DNA of 64,000 nt from Trichoplax sp. H2 (Eukaryota > Placozoa > Uniplacotomia > Trichoplacea). The notes beneath the pieces are model-generated. The model saw only the letters and a program-made list of their open reading frames with translations, did not search any database and had not been told where the DNA came from. Within the stretch, counting starts at the first letter, position 1; each line of letters begins with the position of its first letter. The position numbers and the translations under genes are program-made. Positions 38,645-51,800 of this stretch are shown here, piece after piece. The stretch spans positions 1-64,000 of the forward strand of contig NOWV01000232.1 in the NCBI GenBank assembly GCA_003344405.1, written 5' to 3'.

Positions 38645-41600
38645 TTAATGTTGCTTTTGAAATCCCATATCGCTCATGAGATATTCATACTGTATAACCT
38701 GCTCAGGCGTAGACATTATTTGTTTAGCTAAATCCCTCCTTTCAACGAAGCCAAGATGGAAGTAACGTTTTAAGAGATCACCATCTAATATATTTCTCAT
38801 CGAATTTTGTAACTTTTTTTGATGAGATCGAAAAGTTCTAAAAAATAATATGTATGATAATAGATCACTTCATAATAATTTGTTTATTATGTTAGCATCT
38901 ATATTTTTTATTAAAGATACCTAAAAGCTTTTTGGTTTAATCCAGCATTTTGCTCAAGATATATAGATAATTTCGCCTGTAAACTAAACAAACGTCGATA
39001 TTCTTTTTCATCTACCGGTAAAAGTAATCCAATACTACCATCAAGTGTACCTTGAATGAGAAATAGCATTTTATTAGGATTCAATTTTACACAACTAGCT
39101 TACGTATGTAAATAAAAAGTAATATGCATACCAAACCAAGTTATGTGCTTATTCTCGTTCTGTCTTTGATTTAATGCCCGTACTTTGGTCCTGAAAAATG
39201 CATGTGCGTTACTTCCTGTTTGAATTTCAGCACGTCTAACTAAAAATTGACCGCCATGACTTTCAGGAGCTAAATCAATGAGAAAAACCCAATATAAAAG
39301 TTGAAATAGTATACATCATAGCAATAACTTTTACAAGCTGAATGTAAAGAACATTGTTTTTTACCTAAAGCTGAATGATGGAATAAAGATATATTTTGTT
39401 CTGTATCGGATACTGTTACACGAGTTTATTACAACGTTAGATAAGAAACGTCACGATGATAACAAATTTTTTGGAAAATTCAAATGAATTACCTACAAAT
39501 CCTAACTGATTTTTATTTACATAAAAATTGGTATTAAATATTTCTAATTGATGGCGATCCTAGAATGAAATATAAGAAAAATTTGTAAAAACTACCAATG
39601 TGTTTGCTGCAATACATATAAAATTGATAAATATAATTGTCACTTACACGGCTTACTAGCGATAGCGTCCTATATTTAACCTTGCATCGAGTTGTGATAG
39701 CACAATGAATATTTTACGTAATGGTTATAATTAGCACAATTAAACATTGCAGAATAATAAACGAACGAAATATGAAAGCAATAAAACTTACTTGAAATCG
39801 AAATAAAGAAATACTCTTTTGAATATCGGCCGCCAAAATAAAATTTCTAATGCTTACCAAGGAGTGTATATAAATTAGAGTATCGATAAACGCCATACCG
39901 ATAAGATCTTTATTATCCCGAAACTCCCATATATAAATCTTATGGGTTAAGAAAGATGAGATTCAATCGCTAAAATTATTAGACATTAATTTCGAATACT
40001 GTAGCTGTGTTACCTTCTGACCAATACTCGTCACTAAGAAGCCCTCAACACATGTAATAGCGGTAACAGGACCTTTCTGTTCTTTGTCGTAATAGGTCTA
40101 CAGTTTCGATAAATTTTGACAAGAACATTACCAAAGTAGATTTCAAACACTTGAAAAATTACTTGATAGCACCTTGATTTTGTTCTTTGTTAACGGTTTT
40201 CCAGGTTCAGGAACAACTTCAATAACGTCAAAAATTACAATCTATGATAGAATTGAATAAATAACTAAGTTGACAAACTGCAACTTCCATCGCATTTATA
40301 TATCAGAAGCTCTATTACCCGGCCACGGCAGGCAACCTCTTCGCCACAAACATTTGTTGTTCCAACAGCAATAAACTCTTTCAAACCGCTGACTGTTTCT
40401 TCACTCTTTAGTTTAACACTTTTAAGGCAAGTTACGTGTTCCCATTCTGCCATCTGAATTCTAATGCAATTTATGTGTATATTGCAGTATTAATTGATCT
40501 GGAAATTTTTCAAAGTATTACTGTATTACTATTAACTAACTCTGCATCTGGAATAATCTCCCATGTTTCTGAGGTTATTAACTGTAAGCAAAATTTTTCG
40601 ACTGGAGCGTGAATAAATCTGTCGCCTAAGGAAAACTGAACATTAGACTTTTATAGATGATATTGCAACTAAATTAGAAATTATAACAGTGCTAAGTATA
40701 AAAAATGGTGTTGAACATAGTAACTGTAAGACTTGCGATACCTTTTTCTACTGGAATAAACTCCTTATCTTCAGTTGTGATATGAGGCATTTTCTCGCAT
40801 ACCGTCATCGTACTTGAAATAATCACGTAAGTTTTAGTGACAAAATGATGTGTAATAAAATGTAGGGTATTTCTTAATGGAACTTTATGAACCGGCCATG
40901 GACAATCATATGTAAAGCGTTGGTCTAACACACAGATTCTAAGATCTTCCTAAGTACGGTATAGTAATAGATTATTAGGATAATGTGAAGTCGAATTATA
41001 TATTATAGGAAATCACGTACCTCACTGTTGAAATATAGAAAGCCGTTAGGGCAGTTTGCAATGTTAAATGGTGCAAAGCACTTAACATATCCATCAACTA
41101 CCATAGAGTGGATACAAAGTTCTCCACGCGATGTCATTAAAAGCCAATGCGGAAAATTTCCACAAATAAATACCTACATATTGACATTCTTTTAGTTTCA
41201 TAACAACCATTTCTCTTCGCTAATCTATAACATTAATGAAACTATATTTCCTAAAATATACTCCATAAGTTAATCCATACCCCAGAATAGTTAGCAATAT
41301 TTTCAAAGTATCTCAGTAAGGATCCAGTTCCTGGAAAGTTACAATCTCCATTACACAGGTACTCATATTTTATATTATTGCATAAGCTTCGTACGAACAT
41401 AGCCGAATGAAATGTTTAAGCCTTATATAAGAGTATGAACCTAAAGTTGACAGTCCCATGCTGCCTCCAGCTGGAGCTCTAGTTTCTGTTAGCTGAATTT
41501 CATGAGGTACCTAATATCACGTAGATAAATTATTTATAGTTTATTATATGACACTTGTACTGATAGCTTAATTAGCAACATTATAGGTTAACCTTTCTAA

Positions 41601-44600
41601 ATTTTAATCGCAACGTATTATTTATTTCTGTTGTTGACGGAAATGCTTCATAAATTATGATGTCTTGATCGATATGTGTCTATTGATAATACGTGGTGGA
41701 GTCCAAAGTATTAATTGATTTTTAACAATTTAAAAATATTTTCAAAAAGTCACATAAAATACTTACTACAATCAAGATCTTTCTCTGTTCGTAGCCCATC
41801 CCAACCACCAAAATCTCATTAACGTGAGGCATATTACCAGTAGATCGAACGCCATCAGTATTACTAGTTGATTACAAGTAGAGAAGTTAATAGCTTCTAG
41901 AATGCATACTGATCTAGCCTTTCTATATAGCTATTATTTTTATTTTTACCTGTAGCTATCTTCATCATCACTAGTAGCAGCTAATATCAAAGGAGCAAGA
42001 GCAAAGCCATTTACAGTATAAACTTTATCATAAGATGGAATTGAGTAGACCTAAATGTTATTATTAGAGAAGGCCGTTTTATAATTTTTCTATGTTTCAA
42101 ATATGAAGTAATACTAATCCACGAGTAGGTTCAATACCTCTAGTTTTCCATTATCTAAACATAAGAATAACCAGTAGCTAACTTTTCGCTCCAAATTATC
42201 TGTGTAAGATCTGTAGAAAGTAGGTAAAAAATGTCAAGAGCCGGAAAGAATTATTATCGTTGAATAAATAGGCTCACGTCGATGCGACTGGTACATCATT
42301 TGGTTGAAGGTTAGTATCATTGACATCAAGATACAATAATTCATCATCGTCAATGGTAAATTTTCTAATTTGCATCAAATAAATGAGGAGGGAGATTTAG
42401 TTAGATTTAAGATGACGATAAAACTGTAAAGGTATTTACTATATAGCTACTAACTCATCTTCCATCAATTCTGCAGGTTCATTCGTTGGGCTTGGAGTAC
42501 GTATTGATATACCATCAGAAACTGACATCCTACCATTGTTGTCTTGAAATAGGCAGCAAGCCGCTATTCTAGAATGCTGCAGAAATAGACACACCAAGCA
42601 GTTCCTTTTAAAATAATTAAATAATGGAAGATGCAAAAATTTACACGGAACTTACATTTAGCGGAGTCGTGTTGACCAACTTTACTTGTTTTTCTCCGTT
42701 ATCGCTTAATTCAAAAGCTAACATCATGATACTACCACCCTCTAACAACAGAGAAATGTAAGGATCTTGCAAGGAACAAAATACTATCGGGCTCTCATTT
42801 TCTAATTCTAATTGTTGTATCTTTTCTCCTACATTGTAATAATAGAATACGTAAGACCGCTAACAATGCACTTCAAAACGAAAATATTTTTAAGCCCTAA
42901 CCTTTAGAGACGAGAATCACTTCGTAGGGTGTTACCTAATTCGTGCAAAACACATATTAAGTATCGTTATGACTTAGCGAATAACTTAATAGTAATCTAG
43001 TATAGTTATTTGTATCATTTGTTGTACTTGAATAATGCAGTTGCCGTTGTCTAAATTGCCAGCAAATACAGTTTTCGTCTGAGTCAAAAATCCAAGCTGT
43101 TCTACTTCGGTTATTTCTTTGCCCGTACGTAAAATCTATATACATATAATGTGAAAATTACAAAAGTGCCAATTATAATAAGAGTGATTATTAAATTTTT
43201 TACCATGGTCAAATTGTCCCGGCTAATAATCAAAAATTTGTGAGTATTTTCAGTTTCAAAATCACCATCATTTTCATCGTTTAACTGGTAATGTAAAAAT
43301 AGACAAAATATTGCAAATAAAAGAAATGATAAATGAATGTTGCATGCACCTGTAAACTGATACCTTAGTGTATATATTCGTTCTACTTACTCGAATATCT
43401 TTTACAGTCCACATATCAACACATCCTGGTAAGTCGTAAGACGCAACAACTTGCGGCTTAATGCCTTTATTCAGTACCGACAAAGCACCATTCTTATCAT
43501 GACCAGAGCATATTACAACTTCTACATCGGACTCTTCTTGTACAAACTACATAAATAGTTGATTTCACATTTTTCAATCAAAATTCAATAAAGGCTTTAT
43601 CTTCATAATTAGTGTTTAAATCTTTCTTACTTCATCCTGTTGATACGATTTTCGAAGAATTGCATCCATTGATAATGATAATACGTCGGAATGGGAAGCA
43701 AAAGTACATTTCAAATGAGCAGTTACATACGTAAAAATATATCGTTTAAGTTACAGTAAAGGTATTTTATGCTTACAGTTGATATTTGACCAATTGCTAT
43801 ACTTGCACACGGACCAACGTGGAGAATTCTGTCGCAAACCTGGAAATAATATGCTTAAGAAATGATTATCCCAGTACATTACTACGTTACTGAACACTTT
43901 ACAGATCATTAAATAACCTCAAAAGTATATGACCGCAAATAGGATTCTTTAGCAGTGCAACTGGTATGAGCACTATACAATTTCTCCAATTCTTCATCTT
44001 CCTTTTCGTCGTCTACATATTACCAACAGAATATAATCAGTTCACCCAAAAAAATATTTTATAAATGCAAATTAAAGTTTCATTACCCGTTCGTAATTTC
44101 TTCGATGTTGGTTCATCAGTATCTTGCGTCTATCCAGTAGCATCGTGTAAAATGTGTAAAATGTTATGAAATGTTTGTATTTGAAGATCTAAAAATATTA
44201 GCAATTTCTAAGAAAAATAATTTTGTTCCTACTTCTGGAGTATTTGGCGCTAGATCAGCATCATCTATGAGATAAAATAATAAAAGCAGTTGTCATTATC
44301 CCAATAACAAGATTATAATGTAATTGTAAATTGCATATGTTACATCTTTCGACTAATTCCTCCGATGTTTTTTCGTGTTTTAATAATAGCGAATTAGCAA
44401 GCCGGGATCCTAGAAAAATAAGTTTGGGACCAATACTACAAATCTACAAAATTGAATTAAGACATTGAATAGTTTAACATTTCTTTGGTCAAGTAAACCG
44501 TAGTATATTAATTCATGAATTAATTAATTATTACGTACACAAGATGTGATTACACAGTTCACCGCCTTGCGAAAGTTGAATGATTTTACATTATACATAG

Positions 44601-46234
44601 CATCAGTGATTAAACTCAGGACAACTCTAAAAGTGGTTAAGAAATCAAGTAAATTGGTGATAAGAAAGAGTAATATTTTCGTTACGAGTCAATATTTGGA
44701 AATAAGCGTTACGCACAAATCACCATTCTTTAGACCGACAACGAGTTGATTATTATTTATGAAGGTAGCATGAGAACAGTCTAATGATAAAGTCATATCT
44801 TGGATACCTAGTTAGAATATATATAATGGCATAGCATGAGTGTCATTCTATTTTGATTACTAACATCTTAAGTTGTAAAGCATTAGATACATCAGAATTT
44901 TCAATTAATGATGCATACGCATAGGAAAGGTGGTCGATTCATCGGTGATGCTATTAAGAGATTCTGCATATGGAGGTTTGCTTTGATTTAAGTGCAGCAA
45001 GCAATTAGCAGCAAATATCAGTACACCACCTGAAAAAATTTTTAGAATTTACCATTTTTCAAAAAGAAATTTTTAAACATACTCTATATAGATATTACCT
45101 ATAGGTCTTGGAACAGTAATTGCACCCAAACAGTCAAAGGGTAAGTTATTCAATGACCAAATAACAGGATGGACTTTATCAATAGTATTTAGTGATACAG
45201 CCAATATTGAACATGTATCTTGTCTAACGGCAACACGTCTGCAAGATAGTAAAGAAAATTTGCTATAATATGACCAATACATTAGGTTATTAACTATTTG
45301 TTGCTTATAATACAAACTAGTAGTATATATTTTTACTTCACTATGTAATAATCATACTCTAAAAAAATTGAGCTTACCCAGACCATGTACGAAGTATTTC
45401 ACACAAGATTAATATTGTAGGTTCGTAATAACCTTCGAGAAAGCGAATATCGATAAGCCGACTAACTTTTTCGTTACCCAAATCGCGTACATCAACAACA
45501 TACGACGGCATCAAAGGATACTTGCCACTATATTTTCAAATCAATCCATTATATTAGAGTAAATTGAAAGGTATGACAAAACAGCTGATGTTGTGTGTTG
45601 AATTCATACTCAAGACAAAAGTAGTACGCATACCTTGTATTTTTAGGATCAATTTGTACTTGCTGTTCTGCTGGTCCTCGATGTCGAAAAGGTAATATTG
45701 CAAGATGTACGTTACTGACAACCATGGCAGCACATCGATTATCAGGATCAACTCGAATGATAGGTATAGAAAGATTGCGAGAAAATCCGTTCTGAAATAG
45801 AGATAAGATTTTTAGAGTATATACTGTTGTCCATTAAATCATCCTTGAATAGTCCAATAGGAACTATACAATTGGACGTACCTTTAATTCGTCATCTTCG
45901 AATGTATGCAGTGATAACGTTGTTAAATTGCTATTATCAGCGTCATATTCTACAAGTGATAGCTATATGTGATAAAGTTGAGAAGATGTTTAGGATTTGT
46001 CATGGAATACTGTGTATGACAGTATCTTGTTACTGTACGAGCAACGAAGTAATCAAGTCATGACGATCATTGTCGTGGTATAAAAACGTTCATTAATAAT
46101 TACCTTAGCATCGGCAAAACAAATAAATAGCGAATCACGATGATGATGTCGAAATCGTACAGATTCTATGCCATAAATTTTGCCATAAAAGGAATAGCTG
46201 GCTAGGAATTCTAATTCAGGATGGAGTTTATTGT
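38645..46234 (-). CDS. CPSF1: CPSF160, cleavage and polyadenylation specificity factor subunit 1 (first exon not found)
   Basis: Scaffold of the nuclear complex that recognises the AAUAAA signal of pre-mRNA, built of DDB1-like beta-propellers. Recognised by many conserved stretches read on the minus strand: [113 protein letters not shown] and ENKHITW. Exons placed with frame: 46104-46234, 45882-45962, 45634-45791, 45378-45527, 45099-45238, 44919-45029, 44717-44807, 44539-44626, 44344-44443, 44233-44264, 44087-44129, 43918-44012, 43777-43839, about 43631-43708, 43391-43546, 43204-43284, then many small exons down to the last, 38645-38837. Two borders did not resolve: no AG acceptor precedes the exon near 43708, and a phase mismatch remains near 42860-42900. 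The N-terminal 60-80 residues typical of the family were not found; one doubtful upstream exon is near 46350-46413. Confidence 0.9.
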
Positions 46235-47069
46235 CTGTGGAGTGAAAATACGGCATTACATTTTATGCTGTAGATCTCTTTTTAGCATATACCGCCGTGG
46301 CAATGCTTTCAGTTAAATTACTTAGCAGCAGCACCTTTGTTAAGGTGATTGTCAGCATTATCACTTCTATTATCTAAATCGATGTCTTCTTGGTCCTAGA
46401 ATAGGATAGAAACAAATATACTGTCTGTATCAGATTGATGTTACCAGGATAATATCATTAGTAGTACAATCTTGCAAGAGGTTATAGATCGTAAACATGT
46501 TGATAGAGTTGATTTGAGCAAATTAGAAGAGTTGTGGCCTAAATTGACTAGACAATCGACATTGGCTATCTCTCAAGCTGATGTTGCGATACAGTATAAT
46601 GATCGTAAATAGTGTTTAATGAGAATAAAAATAGAAACTAATTTATTTATTGCCCTGAAATAGACCAGCATGCAATTACTACCTTAGTACAACTAGATTA
46701 GTCAACATGCTAGTAGAATCGATCGAGCATCATCCACCGTGCAATCTAGTCATCTAGCTCTTGTCATTGTTGAAGCCTTGACAAGTCGAGTTGTAGGATT
46801 GTATTTATTCTATCGTCATACCTTAATGATATCATATACACGGATGCATGTTGGACCTGCTGTTAAAAGATTTAATCGATCCGAGGAATAAAAATGGCAA
46901 GCTAAGCAATGATTAACAGCAGTTGGAGGATAACTTTCTTTATAGCAAGCGTACATGATGATGCCGACATTAAAACGCTTCAAGACGGAGACTCTCGATT
47001 GCGCAGGAATGAGCTATCGAGTTAACCATGCACCGAGGATGCAGTCGGATAGCAGGTCTGGTGACGATT

Positions 47070-47820
47070 GTACTGTACACTGTAGGGTATGTACAGTACG
47101 TACAGTACAGTACAGTACAGTACTGTACTGTGTTCTACAGTACTTCCACTGTAGTCATCTTTTGTTAGTTTCTATGGTAGTTTTCCAATACAGAGCCAAA
47201 AGCGCTGTCTCCTTCGATACTGTACTAGTTGTACAGTACAGCACACAGCATACATAGTACACTGTACTGTAGTCTACGATACTTAGCATTATAACCAGGA
47301 CTGTACACTGTAACAACCGTGTCGCAGGTTCGTACAACTCAGCTAGCATGTTACCAGTAGAGGTGTCGCCAGCATACAGTAGTCCAGGTACAGTACAGTA
47401 CTGTACTGTATACTGTACACAGTAATACAGAGCCAAAAGCGTTGTCTCTACTTCGATACTGTACCAGTTGTACAATGTACAGTACAGTACAGTACAGTAC
47501 AGTAGGCCACAATACTTAACACTGTGAAACATGACTGTACTGTACTGTACACTGTACAATCGTGTTACCGGTTCGTACTGTGCTGTACAGTACAACTCAG
47601 CTCTCCTTCGATACAGTACTGTACTGTACAGTACTGTACTATAGACCACAATACTTAACACTGTAAACAGGACTGTACACTGTAACAACCGTGTTGCAGG
47701 TTCGTTACCGTTCGTACAACTCAGCTAGCATACTGTACAGTAGTACCGGTAGAGGTGTCGCCAGCATAGTCCAGGTACAGTACAGTACTGTACACTGTAC
47801 TGTACTGTACTCTGGCCAAA
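47070..47820. repeat. GTAC-rich palindromic array with higher-order units
   Basis: About 750 bp dominated by TACAGTAC and GTACTGTAC words in both orientations, such as GTACAGTACAGTACAGTAC near 47097 and GTACAGTACAGTACTGTAC near 47390. Longer units recur between them. CAACCGTGTnGCAGGTTCGT appears near 47312 and 47684; CTTCGATACTGTAC near 47212 and 47451 with a variant near 47607; AGAGGTGTCGCCAGCATA near 47361 and 47750. The whole is strongly self-complementary and could form cruciforms or RNA hairpins. Open frames across it are repeat artefacts. Confidence 0.75.
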
Positions 47821-48250
47821 TTCCCAACAGCATCTCCCTGACTGTCACCAATATCGCGCAAGCGTACGGTTGATCTGGCATAACTGTAGAGGTATAGTAT
47901 AGTACAGGAAAATGCCTCCAATGGGGCCCTACATTTAGTTTTTCTCTTCGCTCTATTAGATCAAAATATGAAAAAGTAATATACAAATGCTGCTCAGCTA
48001 CAGGGCTCCAGTTACCGGCTACAAACCCTCCCAATAGCATTGTCTTGTCATCTACCAATTTATAGTTTGAACCTCCTCGCAATTTTAGCTAGCTTGCTTC
48101 TAACTTTTTTTCCACTTATGAATGAAATTGATCGCTAGTACGTACTGTAAAGGTAAAGACAGGGACAGGGGCAAACGCTGAAATTCTGCTGTTATGCAGT
48201 AGATTATACAGTCGAGGGATCCAGATTATAAGAAATGTATCATAATGTTA

Positions 48251-48301
48251 GCTAGACACTTCCATAGACACTTCCATAGGAGTGTCTAGCAAGTGTCTAG
48301 C
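48251..48301. repeat. 51-bp nested inverted repeat (hairpin)
   Basis: GCTAGACACTT at 48251-48261 pairs perfectly with AAGTGTCTAGC at 48291-48301. Inside, AGACACT (48266-48272) pairs with AGTGTCT (48281-48287) across an 8-base loop. It lies 546 bp upstream of the OPLAH start. Confidence 0.7.
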
Positions 48302-48846
48302 TTAGGAAACCATTTTTTATATTCTGAATCCCTCCACTCTACAGTATACTGTATATATAGATATAGATGTACTCGTACATACTGCTAAAATGAGTCAGTG
48401 ATGAATGAGCAAAAATCAAAATGAATGCTAGGAGAAATCTTCATACAGTATCGCCAGATGCAATTACTGTACAGTACAGTAGCGTATAGTTGTTCGTATA
48501 CTATACTATATCCTAAGTAGGTGATGCTGTCCTGGTACAGTATGCTGTACAATGATTCCCGCGTATCGTAATCATTCTTATACTTAACTGTATATTGAAC
48601 TAAATGTAAAATCAATTTCTTGGGGAGAGAGTTGAGAAAAAGTGGAAAAAAAACATTTCTTGACACTTTTATAGTATTGCAGTGGATCGATCCAGATCAT
48701 TCAGTATCAGTACTGTACTCTAATCTTATTCATTGGCTCAAAATTGATCATCTTGCTTGGCCTTTCCAGCGTAAATTAATTTATTCATTGTGATTGGATT
48801 TTATTTTCATTGATTGTAAAGGGACAGCAACACTTATATTGCAATC

Positions 48847-51800
48847 ATGACAACGGGAAAATATCGATTTGCAATTGATCGAGGTGGAACATTTACTGAT
48901 ATCTATGCCGAATGCCCTGCAGGTAAAATTACTACTATGAAATTACTCTCAGTTGATTCTGCATACAAAGATGCTCCTACCGAAGGTATCAGAAGAATAT
49001 TGCAACAGGTGCATAGAAAGTAAAGGATGAAATAGTGATCACATTTATGTTGATGCCATGTAGCCTAGCATTCATGATACCAATGGACTTTTGTGATACT
49101 GTATCTATATTATTTGTATATAGCATGAAGGCTATGATATCGATCCAGGTCAACCAATCAATACACAGAAGATTGAGTGGATTCGAATGGGAACAACGGT
49201 GGCTACCAATGCCTTGTTGGAAAGGAAGGGCAAAAGAATGGCTTTAGTTATTAATCGTGGATTTCGTCATCTGTTACACATTGGTAGTCAAGCTAGACCT
49301 CAAATTTTTGACTTGGTAATAGACTTAGGCGGATAATGTGCAATCAATTTTTATTTCATTGTAGCCGTATTAGCCACTGTATCAATTTCTGTCATAAATA
49401 GATTACACTGCAAGTAGACAAATAAAAAGGATTAGATGTCATTGGAACACCATAACATTTATAGATTGTATCATTGATTACTACGTTCATAGCATATTAG
49501 ATGGGTAAAGAAAAAATAATGGTTGCTATTAGTCCTACTACTATCATATTACCAATCCAATGAGGTCGTAGCATTCCTTAAACTTCAGAGTTGTACTAGT
49601 CTCGACTCTATAATTAAGTTACTTCTTAATGAACGAGCACAGTCTTGTAGGTAGTTTGAAGCCCAATTATCTTACTTCACAGAAAGCAATTTTCAGGCGT
49701 TTTCTCGTTTAGTAAATTGACTGTTTTCTAACATTCTTTTACTTTGACAATATCAGAAAATTGAATGCCCTACTAACCTTTATGAAGATATCGTTGAAGT
49801 GGATGAAAGAGTTGTACTAGATAGGCAGGATTGCTGTCTGGAGTGGTTGAAAAATAAACCTACTGTTGTAGGTAAAACCAATGAAAAGGTTCGTTATACA
49901 GGCAGTCTATTCATGTACAATTGAATTGTAAAACTAGATACTTGTTACCATCATAGTATCACAATTGATATCGAAATCTGTAGGATTTTTATCGCTAGCC
50001 TTTACTGTATTTTCCTTTTTAGTAGTGCTCAATGCTAGGGTATTATTTGGTAGCTTCATATTTCGCCTAAAGTACAGTAGTACACACCTTCTTTTTATAA
50101 TAATATGTATATCCTTGACAAGAGAATGAATGCTGGATACACTAAATTAATCACCTATTCCTCTTTGATATCTATAGCTTAAAATAGTTAAAGCCATTAA
50201 TGAAGAAGAGCTTAAAAGTGATTTACAGGTATAACCATGTAACTTAACTTTACCGGATGGATTCTTCATATCTCATATCTATAAAGATTTCAGTTATATG
50301 GTATCTTAACATTAACAATGCCATTCTATAGGTGTTTAACAGATATTTACAGTCAGACTGAATATTTTGCTTTATGCATATTCCTTTATAGAAAGTACTA
50401 GATAAAGGAATTTCTAGCCTAGCTGTTGTCCTCTTACATTCTTACACGTAATGAGCATCTTATCTGTGACTTATAAATCAACTTGCAGGTAGTGCAGACT
50501 GATTATATGTTGTTTACAAATTTAGCTTCGATGAACATGAGCGAAGAATTGGTAAAATTGCTCAACAAATGGGATTTGAACATGTTTCGCTTTCGTCTGA
50601 AGTTATGCCAATGTTACGAGCTGTACCAAGAGGATACACTGGTACGTACTATATTGGTTTTTATTGTCTACATTGTAGTTAATCTTAAAGCTGATTTGTA
50701 TTATTAATTCTTACCATAAATTTAAAAACACGATTATTTCTATATTGAATTTAGCTTGTGTGGATGCTTATTTGACACCCTGCATCGACGAATATATTCG
50801 AAATTTCACTTCTGGATTTGATGAAGGGTTAAAAGTAAAATGCGATATTACATGTGTATTTGTTAGATTTTTGTAGGACAGAATAACTGTACAAATGTGT
50901 AGTGCACTTATTCTATAATTTAACTATTACTCTTATGTTACTTAATAGAACGTAAGAGTACTCTTTATGCAATCTGATGGTGGTCTAACACCGGTCGACA
51001 AGTAAGTTTGCAACTATTTCTTTAATTATCGTAGTAGTAATTGTTATATGTATCCAACAAAAACAAAAGTCTACTTATGGATTTAATACATTTACTTTTA
51101 TTATGGTAAAATGTTGTCGAATTTAATAGTGATGATACTATATTTAGGTTTATTGGCTCGAGAGCTATTGTATCTGGACCTGCTGGAGGAGTGGTAGGTG
51201 GCTAGGTGTTGATAGAGAAAATTATTTATGCAAATTTAATATGCCGTAAGGATGTATGAGCACAGTATAAGATGTAAGTTAGGATATTAAATTTCTGCTA
51301 AGGTTGGGTATGCGGTGACATCATATGATAGTGAAACAGAAGTACCAGTAATTGGCTTCGATATGGGAGGTTAGTTGTCATTCTACTTTTACGTCGCGAA
51401 GTGCGTGTGTTATCAAGAAGGCCTATACGCTTGTGATTTAAAATGCAGGTACATCTACTGACGTATCAAGATATGCTGGAATAACTGAGCATGTTTTTGA
51501 AACGACCATTGCAGGAGTTACTATACAAGCACCGCAAGTATTTTTTATTTTTATTATCGAATTTAATAAATTATGGCGTAAAAAGCATCTCTTCGGAATT
51601 ATAGCTAGATATAAACACTGTTGCTGCTGGAGGAGGATCGAAACTATTTCTGATTTCTGGGGTTCTTACTGTTGGTCCAGAATCTGCCGGAGCTAATCCT
51701 GGTCCGGCTTGTTACGGTAGAGGTAAGAATATATTATTTTTGATCCGATAACTTTCTAGCATATTTTTCGCAATATATTTATCAAGTTTACTATATTACT

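Larger units (their letters stand above)
46235..48846. other. Divergent CPSF1-OPLAH interval
   Basis: This region should hold the 5' exons of CPSF1 and both promoters. A minus-strand open stretch at 46350-46413 after a CTATTCTAG acceptor could be a CPSF1 exon (donor AAAG|GTGCTG, which fits phase 1), but it shows no family similarity. The interval also contains the GTAC array and the hairpin listed separately. I saw no other gene. Confidence 0.4.

Noticed and set aside
44861-44918. Open stretch [12 protein letters not shown] in CPSF1
   Set aside because: It is intronic: splicing ATGC|GTATGC to CTAG|GTATCC restores the family sequence ([14 protein letters not shown]), and the stretch has no match to the family.
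46440-46617. Plus-strand open frame QDNIISSTILQEVIDRKHVD...
   Set aside because: Looks protein-like and follows a TTACCAG acceptor, but it is only about 60 codons, has no recognisable family and no partner exon. Frames of this length occur by chance here.
46702-46890. Second plus-strand open frame ending KRFNRSEE
   Set aside because: About 62 codons, no similarity recognised, no splice partner.
47155-48082. Several overlapping minus-strand ORFs (up to 177 codons)
   Set aside because: They are produced by the GTAC repeat array, where stop codons are rare in several frames; the composition is Y, T, V and L-rich repeats.
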